Shown: positions 16,173-25,886 of the stretch, in pieces
Position numbering within the stretch: position 1 is the stretch's first letter
Layout: each line of letters opens with the position of its first letter
DNA from: Verrucomicrobiota bacterium
GTDB taxonomy: Bacteria > Verrucomicrobiota > Verrucomicrobiia > Palsa-1439
Reading direction: 5' to 3'
NCBI GenBank assembly: GCA_016871575.1
Contig: VHCW01000004.1
Span: 1-64,000, forward strand
Length of the DNA: 64,000 bases
Program-made: the position numbers and the translations under genes
The notes under the pieces: model-generated
Database searches by the model: none
What the model saw: the letters and a program-made list of their open reading frames with translations, nothing else
Told to the model about the DNA's origin: nothing

Positions 16173-18452
16173 ATGAACATTACACCTGAAGTCATCGCCA
16201 AACACGGAATCACGCCGGACGAATACGAGCGGATCAAACAAATCCTCGGCCGCGAGCCGAATATCACGGAGCTGGGCATCTTCTCCGTGATGTGGTCGGA
16301 GCATTGCAGCTACAAGAACTCCAAGCCGGAACTGAAGAAGTTCCCGCGCGAGGCCGATTTCATCCTCGTGAAGGCGGGCGAGGAGAACGCCGGGATCGTG
16401 GACGTCGGCGACGGCTGGGCCATCGCGTTCAAGATCGAGTCGCACAACCATCCGAGCGCGGTCGAGCCGTTCCAGGGCGCGGCGACGGGCATGGGCGGCA
16501 TCATCCGCGACATCTTCACGATGGGGTCGCGTCCGTTGATGGGATTCGATTCGCTGCGGTTCGGGCCGATCGAGGGCGACTCGGCGCAGGCGGCGACGAA
16601 CCGGCGGTTGTTCGCGGGCGTGGTGGCGGGCATCGCGCACTACGGCAATTGCATCGGCATTCCGACGGTCGGCGGCGAGGTTTATTTCGACGAGTCGTAC
16701 AACGGCAATCCGTTGGTGAACGCGCTTTGCCTCGGCATCATTCGTCACGACCAGATCAAGCGCGGTTGCGCGAAGGGCGTCGGCAACCCGGTGATTTACG
16801 TCGGCAGCGCCACGGGCAAGGACGGCCTCGCGGGCGCGGCGTTCGCGTCGCGCGAACTGACCGAGGAATCGCACGAGGACCGCCCGGCGGTGCAGGTCGG
16901 CGACCCGTTCATGGAGAAACTGTTGCTCGAAGCGTGCCTGGAGGTGATGCGCAAGAACGGGCTGGTCGTTGGCATTCAAGACATGGGCGCGGCGGGGCTG
17001 ACCTGTTCGACGTGCGAGACGGCGAGCCGGGGCGGTTCCGGCAACGAGATTGATCTGAACCTCGTCCCGAAACGCGAGACGGGCATGACGCCGTACGAAA
17101 TCATGCTCAGTGAATCGCAGGAGCGGATGTTGCTCATCGCCAACAAGGGACGCGAGAAAGAGGTCGAGGAGATTTTCCGCAAGTGGGACCTCCACGGCGT
17201 CACGATTGGCAAGGTCACCAACGACGGCATGATGCGGATCAAGGTCGGCAAGGAAATCGCCGCCGAGATTCCCGCGGCGAAGCTGGCGGACGACGCACCG
17301 GTCTACCATCGGTCTGTCGAACAGCCCGAATGGGAAATTCGAAACTCGAAATTCGAAACCCGAAGTGTTCGTGAGCCGCGCAACTGTCAGACGATTCTGC
17401 CGAAGCTGTTGGCATCGCCGACGATTGCGTCGAAGAACTGGGTGTACCGGCAATACGACCACATGGTGCAGGACGGCACAGCGGTTGTACCGGGAAGCGA
17501 TGCGGCGGTGATTCGGATCAATTTGAAACGCCCCGATTTCGGTTACACGCCGAAGAAGGGCGAGCCGACGGAGAAATACATCGCGTTCACGACCGATTGC
17601 AACGGCGCCTACTGCTACCTCGACCCGTACGAAGGCGGCAAGACAGCGGTGGCCGAGGCGGCGCGCAATCTCGTGTGCAGCGGAGCGCGTCCGTTGGCGG
17701 TGACGGATTGCCTGAACTTCGGCAACCCGATGGATCCGCACATTTTCTGGCAATTCCGGCGCTGTGTGGATGGACTGTCGGAAGGTTGCCGGGCATTTGG
17801 CACGCCGGTGACGGGCGGCAACGTGAGTTTCTACAACGAATCGCCGGTGGCCGCGATTGACCCGACGCCGACGGTCGGGATGCTCGGCCTGATTGACGAC
17901 CCGAAACACATCACGACACAGTGGTTCAAGGAATCGGGCCACGTCATCCTCTTGCTCGGCGACATCGGCGACGAACTCGGCGGCAGCGAGTACCTGAAGC
18001 GCATCCACGGCCTGAAGACCGGCAAACCGCCGCGAATGGATTTGGCCGTGGCGAAACGGACGCATGATTTTGTGTTGGAGATCATCAAGAAGCGCTGGGT
18101 CGCCAGCGCCCACGATTGCAGCGAAGGCGGCCTCGCCGTCGCGCTGGCAGAGAGTTGTGTCTCCAACGGCGATTGCATGGTCGGCGCGAGGGTGAACGTG
18201 AGCCAATTCAAGCAGCGCGTGGACGCGACGTTGTTCGGCGAAAGCCAGAACCGGATCGTCATCAGCGCCACAAAGACCAACGCCGACAAGATCATGAAAG
18301 CAGCGGCGAAAACAGGCTTGCCCGTGACGAAGCTCGGCGCGACCGGTGGCAGGACGCTGAAGATCAATACCGCGAAAGGCGAGCTTTCTTATGAGGTCGC
18401 CAAGCTCCGGGACCTGTGGTGGAACGCGATTACCCGCATCATGGAGCGGTAG
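16173..18452 (+). CDS. purL: phosphoribosylformylglycinamidine synthase subunit PurL
   Basis: The 759-residue enzyme converts FGAR to FGAM with glutamine-derived ammonia in purine synthesis, as the large subunit with separate PurQ and PurS. Conserved features include the early [31 protein letters not shown] near residue 90, [24 protein letters not shown] and [10 protein letters not shown]. The family core continues [21 protein letters not shown]. Between YHRSVEQPE and the next conserved block, an in-frame run of TTCGAAA units (17334-17365) adds a short linker ([11 protein letters not shown]). The ATG at 16173 is used; a TTG at 16146 is possible. No strong ribosome site is visible. Confidence 0.97.
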   Translation: MNITPEVIAKHGITPDEYERIKQILGREPNITELGIFSVMWSEHCSYKNSKPELKKFPREADFILVKAGEENAGIVDVGDGWAIAFKIESHNHPSAVEPFQGAATGMGGIIRDIFTMGSRPLMGFDSLRFGPIEGDSAQAATNRRLFAGVVAGIAHYGNCIGIPTVGGEVYFDESYNGNPLVNALCLGIIRHDQIKRGCAKGVGNPVIYVGSATGKDGLAGAAFASRELTEESHEDRPAVQVGDPFMEKLLLEACLEVMRKNGLVVGIQDMGAAGLTCSTCETASRGGSGNEIDLNLVPKRETGMTPYEIMLSESQERMLLIANKGREKEVEEIFRKWDLHGVTIGKVTNDGMMRIKVGKEIAAEIPAAKLADDAPVYHRSVEQPEWEIRNSKFETRSVREPRNCQTILPKLLASPTIASKNWVYRQYDHMVQDGTAVVPGSDAAVIRINLKRPDFGYTPKKGEPTEKYIAFTTDCNGAYCYLDPYEGGKTAVAEAARNLVCSGARPLAVTDCLNFGNPMDPHIFWQFRRCVDGLSEGCRAFGTPVTGGNVSFYNESPVAAIDPTPTVGMLGLIDDPKHITTQWFKESGHVILLLGDIGDELGGSEYLKRIHGLKTGKPPRMDLAVAKRTHDFVLEIIKKRWVASAHDCSEGGLAVALAESCVSNGDCMVGARVNVSQFKQRVDATLFGESQNRIVISATKTNADKIMKAAAKTGLPVTKLGATGGRTLKINTAKGELSYEVAKLRDLWWNAITRIMER
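17334..17365. repeat. TTCGAAA repeat inserted in purL
   Basis: The words GAAATTCGAAA, CTCGAAA and TTCGAAACCCGAAG follow one another and keep the purL frame. They fall in a linker between folded parts, where they are likely tolerated. They are related to the palindrome at 12733-12846. Confidence 0.75.
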
Positions 18453-18481
18453 TGCTTCGTCAAATTTGAATGTGAGGGTCT

Positions 18482-18592
18482 GTTTGTAGTAACGCACGCA
18501 GTCCCGCGCTGTTTCGGGACGAAGTGCGGACCGTTCAGCTTGCAACGAACTCTCCCAACGCCACTTCGCTTCGCTGCGTGGCTCACTACGAA
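18482..18592. repeat. REPIN-like palindromic repeat, copy 2
   Basis: Unit A (18482-18533, GTTTGTAGTAACGCACGCAG then GTTTCGGGACGAAGTGCG) comes first and unit B (18551-18592, CTCCCAACGCCACTTCGC then GCGTGGCTCACTACGAAC) second, the reverse of the order at 701-811. It lies between the convergent purL and lipoprotein genes. Confidence 0.75.
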
Positions 18593-18598
18593 CTGCCA

Positions 18599-18641
18599 TA
18601 AAAAGATCGGGGCGTCCCGCATGGCGGAACGCCCCGATAAA
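18599..18641 (-). terminator. intrinsic terminator of the lipoprotein gene
   Basis: On the reverse strand ATCGGGGCGT pairs with ACGCCCCGAT (18606-18638) and is followed by CTTTTTA. It is 17 bases beyond the lipoprotein stop and is well placed to end that transcript. Confidence 0.85.
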
Positions 18642-18657
18642 CATCCTGTGGACGGCG

Positions 18658-19002
18658 TTACTTCTTGAGGATTCCCTCGACGGCTTTCCCGGCTTCCTTC
18701 TGCAGTTGTTCCGCTTTTGCGGCAACCTGCTTCTGGACTTGGGCAATCACGTCCTGCAACGCCTGTTTTTGCGCGTCGGTGAGCTTGGCTTGGGCAGCGG
18801 CCGCTTGAAGCTTGGCCAATGCCCCGGCGTAGTCGCCGGCCTTGATGGCAGACACGGCGGCGTCCACATTGCCCTTGACGGCCGGCTCGGCGGAACTGAA
18901 GCTGCTCTCCAGTTTACCGGTGTCCACGCCGCTCTTGCTGCACCCGATGAGGGTCAATGCTCCCACTGCGATGACGACTGCGATCCATGCGAAACGTTTC
19001 AT
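18658..19002 (-). CDS. small alanine/lysine-rich lipoprotein
   Basis: The 114-residue product has a lipoprotein signal with lipobox LIGC (Cys21). The mature part is one long amphipathic helical region rich in Ala, Lys and Gln (ALAKLQAAAAQAKLTDAQKQALQDVIAQVQKQVAAKAEQLQKEAG by sections), likely a coiled coil or helical hairpin in the periplasm. An AAGGA ribosome site precedes the ATG and a strong terminator follows. Role unknown, possibly envelope structure or stress. Confidence 0.8.
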   Translation of the reverse strand: MKRFAWIAVVIAVGALTLIGCSKSGVDTGKLESSFSSAEPAVKGNVDAAVSAIKAGDYAGALAKLQAAAAQAKLTDAQKQALQDVIAQVQKQVAAKAEQLQKEAGKAVEGILKK

Positions 19003-19129
19003 AAGTGCGTTTTTCCTTTCTGGACAATCAGCCTACCACAAAAGCCCCCCCAACAACACAATTCATTGTGTTTGCCCCGGAAGTAATTTGCAGTTGGCAG
19101 CGGCGGAGAGGTGCGCTATCACTCTGCCC

Positions 19130-20233
19130 ATGAGCAACACCTTACGTCTCGGAGTCATTGGTGTCGGCGCCATGGGCGCCCGCCACGCGGAACAGATCAT
19201 CGCCGGCGCCGTGCCGCGTTGCGAAGTGACCGCTGTCTGCAGCCAGATACCGGAACAACTCGCCCGTTTCCCCAAGCAACGGCAATTCGCCCGCAGCGAG
19301 GATCTCATCCGTTGCGGCGAGGTGGATGCCGTGCTGATTGCCACGCCGCACTACTCGCACACCACCATCGGCGCTGATGCGCTTCACAACGGCCTTCACG
19401 TCCTCGTCGAGAAACCCATTTCCGTCCACAAAGCCGACGCCGAGCGCCTGCTCGCCGCGCACACCGATCCGCGCCAGGTTTTCGCCGTCATGTTCAACAT
19501 GCGGACCGAGCCGCTGTTCCTGAAAATCCGCGAGATGCTTTCCGCCGGTGAACTTGGCAAGCTCCAGCGCGTGAGCTGGATCATCACCCACTGGTTCCGT
19601 CCCGACGCCTATTACGCCAGTGCCCCGTGGCGCGGCACTTGGGCGGGCGAAGGCGGCGGCGTCCTCCTCAACCAGTGCCCGCATCAACTCGACCTGTTTC
19701 AATGGTTCTTCGGCATGCCGAGCCGGCTGCGCGCCTTCTGTCACCTTGGCAAGTATCACCGCATTCAGGTGGAGGACGAAGTCACCGCCTATCTCGAATA
19801 CGACAACGGCCTGACCGGCGTGTTCATCGCTTCCACCGGCGAAGCGCCCGGCGCCAACCGCCTCGAAATCGCCGGCGACAACGGCCGTCTCGTTGTGGAA
19901 AACAACACGATCACCTTCACCCGCAACGAAACCCCCACGTCCCAGTTCAGCCGCGCCACGAAGGAACTCTTCCCCGCCGTGGCGGCGACAACCACCACCG
20001 TCGCGATCCCGAGTTTCACCGGACAGCACATGGCGATTGTGCGGAATTTCGTGGATGCCATCCTCGATGGCGCGCCGTTGATCGCTCCGGCCGCGGAGGG
20101 AATCCGATCCGTCGAACTGGGCAATGCGATGCTGTTGTCCTCGCTTCAGGGACGGACCGTCGGGTTCCCGATGGACGGCGCCGTGTTCGAAAAGGAACTG
20201 CAACGGCTCATCGCAACAGCCGGCGGTGCGTAA
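19130..20233 (+). CDS. cytoplasmic Gfo/Idh/MocA family oxidoreductase
   Basis: This is a 367-residue NAD(P)-dependent sugar or inositol dehydrogenase homologue. The Rossmann motif GVIGVGAMGARHAE is at residues 8-21, the EKP motif in VLVEKPISVHKADA, and the C-terminal substrate domain includes GEGGGVLLNQCPHQLDLFQWF. No export leader is seen, unlike the other oxidoreductases in this window. The ATG at 19130 is chosen although the frame is open well upstream. Its 3' end overlaps the convergent small membrane protein by 26 bases. Substrate cannot be predicted. Confidence 0.92.
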   Translation: MSNTLRLGVIGVGAMGARHAEQIIAGAVPRCEVTAVCSQIPEQLARFPKQRQFARSEDLIRCGEVDAVLIATPHYSHTTIGADALHNGLHVLVEKPISVHKADAERLLAAHTDPRQVFAVMFNMRTEPLFLKIREMLSAGELGKLQRVSWIITHWFRPDAYYASAPWRGTWAGEGGGVLLNQCPHQLDLFQWFFGMPSRLRAFCHLGKYHRIQVEDEVTAYLEYDNGLTGVFIASTGEAPGANRLEIAGDNGRLVVENNTITFTRNETPTSQFSRATKELFPAVAATTTTVAIPSFTGQHMAIVRNFVDAILDGAPLIAPAAEGIRSVELGNAMLLSSLQGRTVGFPMDGAVFEKELQRLIATAGGA

Positions 20234-20456
20234 GATACACGATCAACATCCCCAGCACCAACACCGCAACACACAACACCACGCCGCTCCAGCGCATCCG
20301 TTTCTCCATCCGCCATGCCGTCACGCCGAGCGCCGCCGCATAAATCGCAAGCGCCGACAGCAACACCCATTGGTTGACGCCCCAGACATTGAGCGACGAC
20401 AACACCGTCGGCCCGAGCGCGCCGAGCACCAGAATCAGTTTCAGATACGTTCGCAT
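20208..20456 (-). CDS. small two- or three-helix membrane protein
   Basis: The 82-residue protein has hydrophobic segments at about 5-24, 29-47 and 56-75 (LVLGALGPTVLSSL, WVLLSALAIYAAALGV, VVLCVAVLVLGMLIVYL), separated by short basic loops. No known motif. It runs convergently with the oxidoreductase, overlapping 26 bases. Confidence 0.6.
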   Translation of the reverse strand: MRTYLKLILVLGALGPTVLSSLNVWGVNQWVLLSALAIYAAALGVTAWRMEKRMRWSGVVLCVAVLVLGMLIVYLTHRRLLR

Positions 20457-20555
20457 GATTCGACCGCCAACGATTCCGCCGAATCGTCACTTGGCAGCGG
20501 ATGGGGTTGCTGGTAGATTGCTGGAAATTTCACAAGCAGAAGTGTAGCAGCACGC

Positions 20556-21998
20556 ATGAACGATGACCAATCAGAATTCTCTCCCCTGCGCAAGGTCGCC
20601 TTGCTGGCGTGTCTGCTCTCGGTGGCCGCCGACCAGCCGCAATGGGGCGAACGTTACACCCGCAACATGGTCTCATCGGAAACCGGCCTGCCCGATTGCT
20701 TCGATCCCGCCACCGGCACGAACGTGAAATGGTCGGCCGCGCTCGGCACCGAAACTTACAGCACACCCATCGTCGCCGGCGGCCGCGTCCTCATCGGCAC
20801 CAACAACGAAACGCCGCGCGATCCGCAACACACCGGCGACCGCGGCGTGTTGATGTGTTTCGACGAACGCGACGGGCGGTTCTGCTGGCAGTTGGTCTGC
20901 CACAAGATCACGACTAGCCCGTTCTGGGACTGGCCGCGCGACGGGATGTGTTCACCCGCCACCGTTGAGAGCAACCGCGTCTATATGGTCACCAACCGCG
21001 GCGAAGTCCTTTGCCTCGACCTCTACGCGAAGAAGACGACGCTCACCGAGGAGGACGCCTTCTGGCGGTTCGACATCATCAAGGAATGCGGCGTCCGCCA
21101 GCACGACTCCGCGCACTGTTCCATCCTGATCCACGGACGGTTCCTCTACATCAACACCTCCAACGGCCTCGACGACGCCCACAAGACCATCCCGTCGCCC
21201 GATGCGCCGAGCCTTATCGTTCTTGACAAAACCACCGGCAAACTCCTCGCGCGCGACAACGAGAACATCGGGCCGAACATCTTCCACAGCACGTGGTCGT
21301 CGCCGGCGCTCGGCGAAGCCGGCGGTCGCCCGCTCGTGTTCTTCTGCGGCGGCAACGGCATCGTCTATGCCTTCGAGACCGTCACTCTCAAGAAAGTCTG
21401 GCAGTACGACCCCGACCCCGCTGCGCCCAAAGAGAATGTCCACAGCTACATCCGCAACCGCAAAGTCAGCCCCAGCAACATCAAGAGCATGCCCGTCTTT
21501 CACAATGGCCGGCTCTACGTCACCGGCGGCGGCGACGTCTGGTGGGGCAAAAACGAAGCGTGGCTGAAATGCGTGGACGCCGCCACTGGCGTTGAACAGT
21601 GGAGTTATCCGCTCGAACGCCATTGCATGAGCACCCCGGCGATTGCGGGCGGTCTCCTGTTTGTCGCCGATTGCGGCCAGAAACTTCACTGCGTGGACGC
21701 CGCCACCGGCGCGCCGCATTGGACGCACGAGACGGGCGGCGACATGTGGTCCTCGCCGCTGGTTGCCGACGGCAAAGTCTATATCGGCACCCGACGCGGC
21801 GACTTCCAGATTCTTGCGGCATCCAAAGAAAAGAAACTTCTCTGCTCCGTGAAACCCGGCGGTCCCATCCACGCCACCGCCACCGCCGCCAACGGCGTTA
21901 TCTATGTGGCAACGATGAAAAGACTCTTTGCCATCTCCGCCGGTTGCGTTTCGGCGCCGACTTCGACTTCCATCACGGGCGCTCCGCAAGCGCGATAG
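20556..21998 (+). CDS. BamB/PQQ-like beta-propeller protein
   Basis: The 480-residue protein has a weak N-terminal leader (VALLACLLSVAAD) and repeating propeller blades with the WD/PQQ-type signature (STPIVAGGRVLIG, LIVLDKTTGKLLARD, LKCVDAATGVEQWSYPL, LHCVDAATGAPHWTHETGG, SSPLVADGKVYIGTRRGD). The blades resemble those of BamB and PQQ dehydrogenases, without a recognisable PQQ-binding catalytic set. The last about 30 residues (after YVATMKRLFAI) are unlike the family and overlap the convergent kinase-like gene by 97 bases, so the stop may have drifted downstream. Confidence 0.87.
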   Translation: MNDDQSEFSPLRKVALLACLLSVAADQPQWGERYTRNMVSSETGLPDCFDPATGTNVKWSAALGTETYSTPIVAGGRVLIGTNNETPRDPQHTGDRGVLMCFDERDGRFCWQLVCHKITTSPFWDWPRDGMCSPATVESNRVYMVTNRGEVLCLDLYAKKTTLTEEDAFWRFDIIKECGVRQHDSAHCSILIHGRFLYINTSNGLDDAHKTIPSPDAPSLIVLDKTTGKLLARDNENIGPNIFHSTWSSPALGEAGGRPLVFFCGGNGIVYAFETVTLKKVWQYDPDPAAPKENVHSYIRNRKVSPSNIKSMPVFHNGRLYVTGGGDVWWGKNEAWLKCVDAATGVEQWSYPLERHCMSTPAIAGGLLFVADCGQKLHCVDAATGAPHWTHETGGDMWSSPLVADGKVYIGTRRGDFQILAASKEKKLLCSVKPGGPIHATATAANGVIYVATMKRLFAISAGCVSAPTSTSITGAPQAR

Positions 21999-22498
21999 TG
22001 GGCAAGCAACGGCGCGGTGCGCTCGTTGAAGATTCGCAGTTTCTTCTCCACAAGCTCGCGCGTGTCATCCTCGCGCGCCGCGCGATCTCCGCCGGTGTTC
22101 TTCCGCAGGCGCTCCCAGGCGGTCATGGCGTCGCAGACCAGATGCACAACGGCGATGAATTCGAGGCGGCCGCTGAGCGATTCCGCCTGCCCCACGTGAC
22201 GCGGCAGCCCATTCATCACGAGAAGATCAATCGGTTGCACGTGATGCCCCGCGAGAAAGGCATTGAGAATCTTGAGCGCAATGTGAAACGTGTCGTTCTC
22301 CAGCAGCGCACCGCGCTTCAGCACGTCCTGGAGAAAGCGCGTTTCCTCCGGTGTCAACCCGCTGGCGGCGCGCAAATTCATCCCGAAATCAAAATGATGG
22401 CATCGCCGGCCCCACAGTCCGTGGGTTTCGAGCCACCGGCCCAGCGGCGACTTGCCCGACCCGGTCGGGCCGATAAGGAGAATGGCCTGGTGACGCAT
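21902..22498 (-). CDS. adenylate-kinase-like P-loop nucleotide kinase
   Basis: The 198-residue product starts MRHQAILLIGPTGSGKSPLG, a Walker A loop at residues 9-17, followed by a predicted base-binding segment (HHFDFGMNLRAA) and an NMP-kinase-like sequence DLLVMNGLPRHVGQAESL (the GxPR motif). A lid-type Arg-rich region follows (RKNTGGDRAAREDDTRELVEKKL). This fits a nucleoside monophosphate kinase relative, but the true substrate is unclear. The ATG at 22498 is set by the P-loop position; the frame is open to 22531. It overlaps the convergent propeller gene. Confidence 0.8.
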   Translation of the reverse strand: MRHQAILLIGPTGSGKSPLGRWLETHGLWGRRCHHFDFGMNLRAASGLTPEETRFLQDVLKRGALLENDTFHIALKILNAFLAGHHVQPIDLLVMNGLPRHVGQAESLSGRLEFIAVVHLVCDAMTAWERLRKNTGGDRAAREDDTRELVEKKLRIFNERTAPLLAHYRACGAPVMEVEVGAETQPAEMAKSLFIVAT

Positions 22499-22675
22499 AA
22501 CAGGATGAGAACGGGTGCGGCACTGTATCAAAGAACGGACCTTTCAGACAAGCATCACGAATGAAAAGGCATTCTCTCAGAAGGACGAGGTTGTTCCCCG
22601 GCTGATCGCTGACTGGCCGCGAGCTTTCAATGAGAAAAACTTGCAGGCCGCAACGCTGCCGGCTACGATGCGGCC

Positions 22676-24076
22676 ATGAACCGTCGAACATTTCTCAAAA
22701 CATCCGCTGGTATCCTTGCTGCCGCGCCGTTTGCGTCGTCCTTCGCCGCCGCTGCGGGCCGGAAACGCCGTTTCGCCCTCGTCGGCACGGGCGTCCGCGG
22801 CCTCAGCATGTGGGGCAAATCGGTGCTCAAGACCTACGCCGACCGGATCGAGTACGTCGGGCTTTGCGACGCCAATCCCGGCCGCCTCGAATACGCCCGC
22901 AAGTATCTCGGCCTCTCGTGCCCCGTGTTCACCGATTTCGACAAGATGCTCAAACAGACGCGTCCCGATGTTGTCATCGTGACCACGGTGGACTCCACGC
23001 ACCACGAGTTCATCATCCGCGGCCTCGAACACGGCTGCGACATCGTGACCGAGAAACCGATGACCACCGACGAGACAAAGTGCCAGGCCATTCTCGACGC
23101 CGAGAAACGCACGGGCCGCAAGGTTACCGTCACCTTCAACTACCGCTACGGCGCCCATCCCACCCGCCTCAAGGAACTGCTTCGCGAAAAGGCCGTCGGC
23201 AAGATCACCAGCGTGGATTTCCACTGGTATCTGAATTGCCATCACGGCACCGATTATTTCCGCCGGTGGCACCGCCTGCGCGGCAAGGGCGGCACGCTCC
23301 TCGTCCACAAGGCCACGCACCACTTCGACCTCGTCAACTGGTGGCTCGATGCCGAACCCGAGGAAGTGTTCGCCTACGGCGGCCTCGATTTCTATGGCCG
23401 CAACCATTCGTTCCGTCACACCACCTGCCGCGGCTGCCCGCACAAGGACAAATGCCGGTTCTTCTGGGACATCACCAAGTCCAAACACATGATGGACCTC
23501 TACGTCGCCAACGAACAGCACGACGGCTACCAGCGCGATGGTTGCGTCTGGAAGGAAGACATTGACATCTTCGACAAGATGGCCGTCCAGGTGAAATTCG
23601 CCGGTGGCGTGCAGATGAGCTACTCGCTGACCACCTACTCGCCCTACGAAGGCTGGCGCATCGCCTTCAATGGCACCAACGGACGCCTCGAAGCATGGCA
23701 GGACGTGCCGTGGGACCTCGGGTTCGACACCTCCATCACGCAGGACGCGCATCACGCCAAGCAATTCGACCAGAACCGCAAGACAAAGAAAGCCGACTTC
23801 GACCCGATCATCGTGATGAAGAATTTCGAGAAACACGAGCTGATCAAAGTCCCCCGAACCGGCGGCGGCCACGGCGGCGGCGACCCGATTCTGCTGGCCG
23901 ACATCTTCAGCGGCGAAAAACGGACCGACCCGCTCGGCTACATGGCCGGCACGCGCGACGGCGCGATGTCCATCCTTCCCGGCATAGCCGCCCGCACCAG
24001 CATCGACACCGGCAAACCCATCCGCATCGCCGACCTCACCACGCTGAAACCCGTGTGCAAACCAATCCACTCCTGA
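22676..24076 (+). CDS. Tat-exported Gfo/Idh/MocA oxidoreductase with a cysteine cluster
   Basis: The 466-residue protein has a Tat leader (MNRRTFLKTSAGILAAAPFA) and the dinucleotide motif VGTGVRGLSMWG. The EKP motif appears as VTEKPMTTDE, followed by NYRYGAHPTRLKELL and HKATHHFDLVNWWL. An insertion near residue 245-262 carries CRGCPHKDKC, a possible metal site and not usual in small family members. The ending TLKPVCKPIHS is complete. Like the other exported members it probably acts on a periplasmic sugar with a tightly bound nicotinamide cofactor. Confidence 0.9.
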   Translation: MNRRTFLKTSAGILAAAPFASSFAAAAGRKRRFALVGTGVRGLSMWGKSVLKTYADRIEYVGLCDANPGRLEYARKYLGLSCPVFTDFDKMLKQTRPDVVIVTTVDSTHHEFIIRGLEHGCDIVTEKPMTTDETKCQAILDAEKRTGRKVTVTFNYRYGAHPTRLKELLREKAVGKITSVDFHWYLNCHHGTDYFRRWHRLRGKGGTLLVHKATHHFDLVNWWLDAEPEEVFAYGGLDFYGRNHSFRHTTCRGCPHKDKCRFFWDITKSKHMMDLYVANEQHDGYQRDGCVWKEDIDIFDKMAVQVKFAGGVQMSYSLTTYSPYEGWRIAFNGTNGRLEAWQDVPWDLGFDTSITQDAHHAKQFDQNRKTKKADFDPIIVMKNFEKHELIKVPRTGGGHGGGDPILLADIFSGEKRTDPLGYMAGTRDGAMSILPGIAARTSIDTGKPIRIADLTTLKPVCKPIHS

Positions 24077-24267
24077 TGTGATGGCTCTGGCCGGACAATG
24101 CAAGGGAGTTCGTTGCGGAATTGTCCTGCCGGCATGAGGTGAGGCGCTTGGAGTTTTTCAGCCGGACACCCACAACTTGGATTCTGCGGTGTCGTTGGCG
24201 CGGACCGGGGGCGCCGGGTATGCGGATATGTGCCACCGAAGAAAGTAAAGGAAACTCAACGGATGAG
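24077..24267. other. intergenic, no gene seen
   Basis: A short open frame (24121-24351) crosses the promoter of the next gene and lacks a ribosome site. Nothing else is recognised. Confidence 0.5.
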
Positions 24268-24297
24268 TTGACAGAAGCAGGGAGAATTGAATACAGT
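24268..24297 (+). promoter_or_regulatory. sigma70-type promoter
   Basis: TTGACA at 24268-24273 and TACAGT at 24292-24297 are separated by 18 bases and lie about 50 bases before the ATG of the coiled-coil gene, which has GGAGG at 24330-24334. Confidence 0.6.
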
Positions 24298-24347
24298 GCG
24301 GCCGTGCTAGCACAAGAAACTCCTAGGATGGAGGACAACAGAATATT

Positions 24348-25115
24348 ATGAAATTCAGCAGAATCGCTTCGATTGTCATTATTTTGATCAGCATCGGGTC
24401 GCTTTACTGTGTCCACATGCTGCGTCAGGGACGCGATGGGTTGCGTGAGGACAAAGCCCAGCTTACCGAAGATGTGAAGGCCGCCAAGGCTCAGGTTGTC
24501 GCCGCCGAGGCCAAGGTACAGGAGGCCAATGACAAGTTGCCGCCCATTCAGAAATCGCTGGCCAAAGTGACTGCCGAGATGGAGAGCACCAAGAAAACCC
24601 TCGACACCACCACCCAGGAACGCGAAAAACTCAAAACCAGCCTCGCCGCCACCGAAAAGAAAATTTCACCCATCAACGCCCAACTGGCCGCCGCCAAGGA
24701 AGCTCTCAAGAAAGCACAGAACACCATTGCCAGCCAAGCTGCTGAAATTGCGACGATTGCCGGTTTCAAGAAACAAATCGAGGCGTTGACAGCCGAGAAC
24801 AAAGCCTTGGGCGGCAGGGTCGAGACAGCCCTTGCCGAGGTCAAACGCCTGGAACTGCAAATCGAAGACCTCCTGAAAACTCCCATCAATCTTCGTGGCC
24901 GCATTGACGGCATCGAGGGTCGCTGGAACTTCATTGTTCTCGACATCGGCCAGGACCAGAAGGTCCGCAAGGATACGCAGTTTTTCGTTTACCGCGACAG
25001 GACGTTCATCTGCAAGGCGCAAGTTATTTCCGTCAGCCAAAACACTTCCGTCGCCGAAGTCCTCTCCGAGTTTCGTCGTGGCGATCCGCGCGTTGGCGAC
25101 CTGGTTATCCACTGA
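24348..25115 (+). CDS. membrane-anchored coiled-coil protein
   Basis: The 255-residue protein has an N-terminal membrane anchor (IASIVIILISIGSLYCVHML, residues 6-25), then about 150 residues of heptad-rich coiled coil (KAQVVAAEAKVQEANDKL, MESTKKTLDTTTQEREKLK, IEALTAENKALGGRVETALAEVKRLE by parts). A C-terminal beta-rich domain of about 70 residues includes WNFIVLDIGQDQKVRKDTQFFVYRD. It likely spans the periplasm. A 57-residue lipoprotein gene follows by 17 bases and may be its partner. Confidence 0.8.
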   Translation: MKFSRIASIVIILISIGSLYCVHMLRQGRDGLREDKAQLTEDVKAAKAQVVAAEAKVQEANDKLPPIQKSLAKVTAEMESTKKTLDTTTQEREKLKTSLAATEKKISPINAQLAAAKEALKKAQNTIASQAAEIATIAGFKKQIEALTAENKALGGRVETALAEVKRLELQIEDLLKTPINLRGRIDGIEGRWNFIVLDIGQDQKVRKDTQFFVYRDRTFICKAQVISVSQNTSVAEVLSEFRRGDPRVGDLVIH

Positions 25116-25132
25116 GCGACCAACTTTCTGCC

Positions 25133-25306
25133 ATGAAAGCCCGTAACATTTTATCCTTGCTGCTTCTGATTGGCGCGACCTTCTTGGCAGGTTGCGCCGC
25201 CACGAACGAGAACGAAGTCAGCACGATCCCGTGGAACCGCCCCGAAAGCTGGGAAGGCATGGGCGCCCTTGGCGGATACACCGGCATGGGCGCGGGCCGC
25301 TACTAA
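25133..25306 (+). CDS. small lipoprotein with STIPW motif
   Basis: The 57-residue product has a lipoprotein signal (lipobox LAGC, Cys21), then AATNENEVSTIPWNRPESWEG and a Gly-rich tail GALGGYTGMGAGRY. I recognise the STIPWxRPxSWEG pattern as a recurrent tiny lipoprotein of Verrucomicrobiota; function is not known. It is only 17 bases downstream of the coiled-coil gene and is probably in the same transcript. Confidence 0.75.
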   Translation: MKARNILSLLLLIGATFLAGCAATNENEVSTIPWNRPESWEGMGALGGYTGMGAGRY

Positions 25307-25340
25307 CCCGATCACGGCGGGCGAGTGAACGACTGATTGG

Positions 25341-25757
25341 CTATTCCCCGATGATCTTTACGAGCACGCGCTTGCGGCGCTTGCCATCAAACTCCCCGTA
25401 AAAGATCTGTTCCCACGGACCGAAGTCCAACCGGCCGCCGGTCACCGCAACGACGACTTCACGTCCCATCACGGTCCGCTTGAGGTGAGCATCGGCGTTG
25501 TCCTCGGCCCCGTTGTGTGCGTATTGTGAGTGCGGTTTTTCCGGGGCCAGTCTCTCCAGCCAACGCTCGAAGTCCTGGTGCAACCCGGACTCGTCGTCGT
25601 TAATAAAGACGCTCGCCGTGATGTGCATGGCGTTGCAGAGTACAAGGCCCTCTTTCACGCCGCTTTCGCGCAGGCATTCTTCCACTTGGGGCGTGATGTT
25701 TAGCAACCCGCGCCGCGCGGGAACATCGAACCAGAGTTCTTTGCGATAACTTTTCAT
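25341..25757 (-). CDS. YjbQ family (UPF0047) protein
   Basis: The 138-residue protein carries the family's conserved blocks: [20 protein letters not shown] at the start, [23 protein letters not shown], then [45 protein letters not shown] by sections, with His residues (HITAS, DAHLK) thought to form the active site. Members show thiamine-phosphate synthase side activity and bind phosphate. Complete and convergent with the lipoprotein gene. Confidence 0.93.
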   Translation of the reverse strand: MKSYRKELWFDVPARRGLLNITPQVEECLRESGVKEGLVLCNAMHITASVFINDDESGLHQDFERWLERLAPEKPHSQYAHNGAEDNADAHLKRTVMGREVVVAVTGGRLDFGPWEQIFYGEFDGKRRKRVLVKIIGE

Positions 25758-25886
25758 GGGCGCATCGTATGCAGTTCACGGCCGGCAGTCAATCAGCCAC
25801 GCGCACAGGCGCGATCCTCGGCGACCGACAGGCTGTTTTTCGGATTGGCAATCCGGCGGTCTGTCGCTACCTTGCCGGCGCCTGCA

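Noticed and set aside
16071..18746. 891-codon reverse frame opposite purL
   Set aside because: Antisense shadow with Arg/His-rich composition, and it runs into a repeat.
24121..24351. 76-residue frame before the coiled-coil gene
   Set aside because: Crosses the likely promoter, with no ribosome site.
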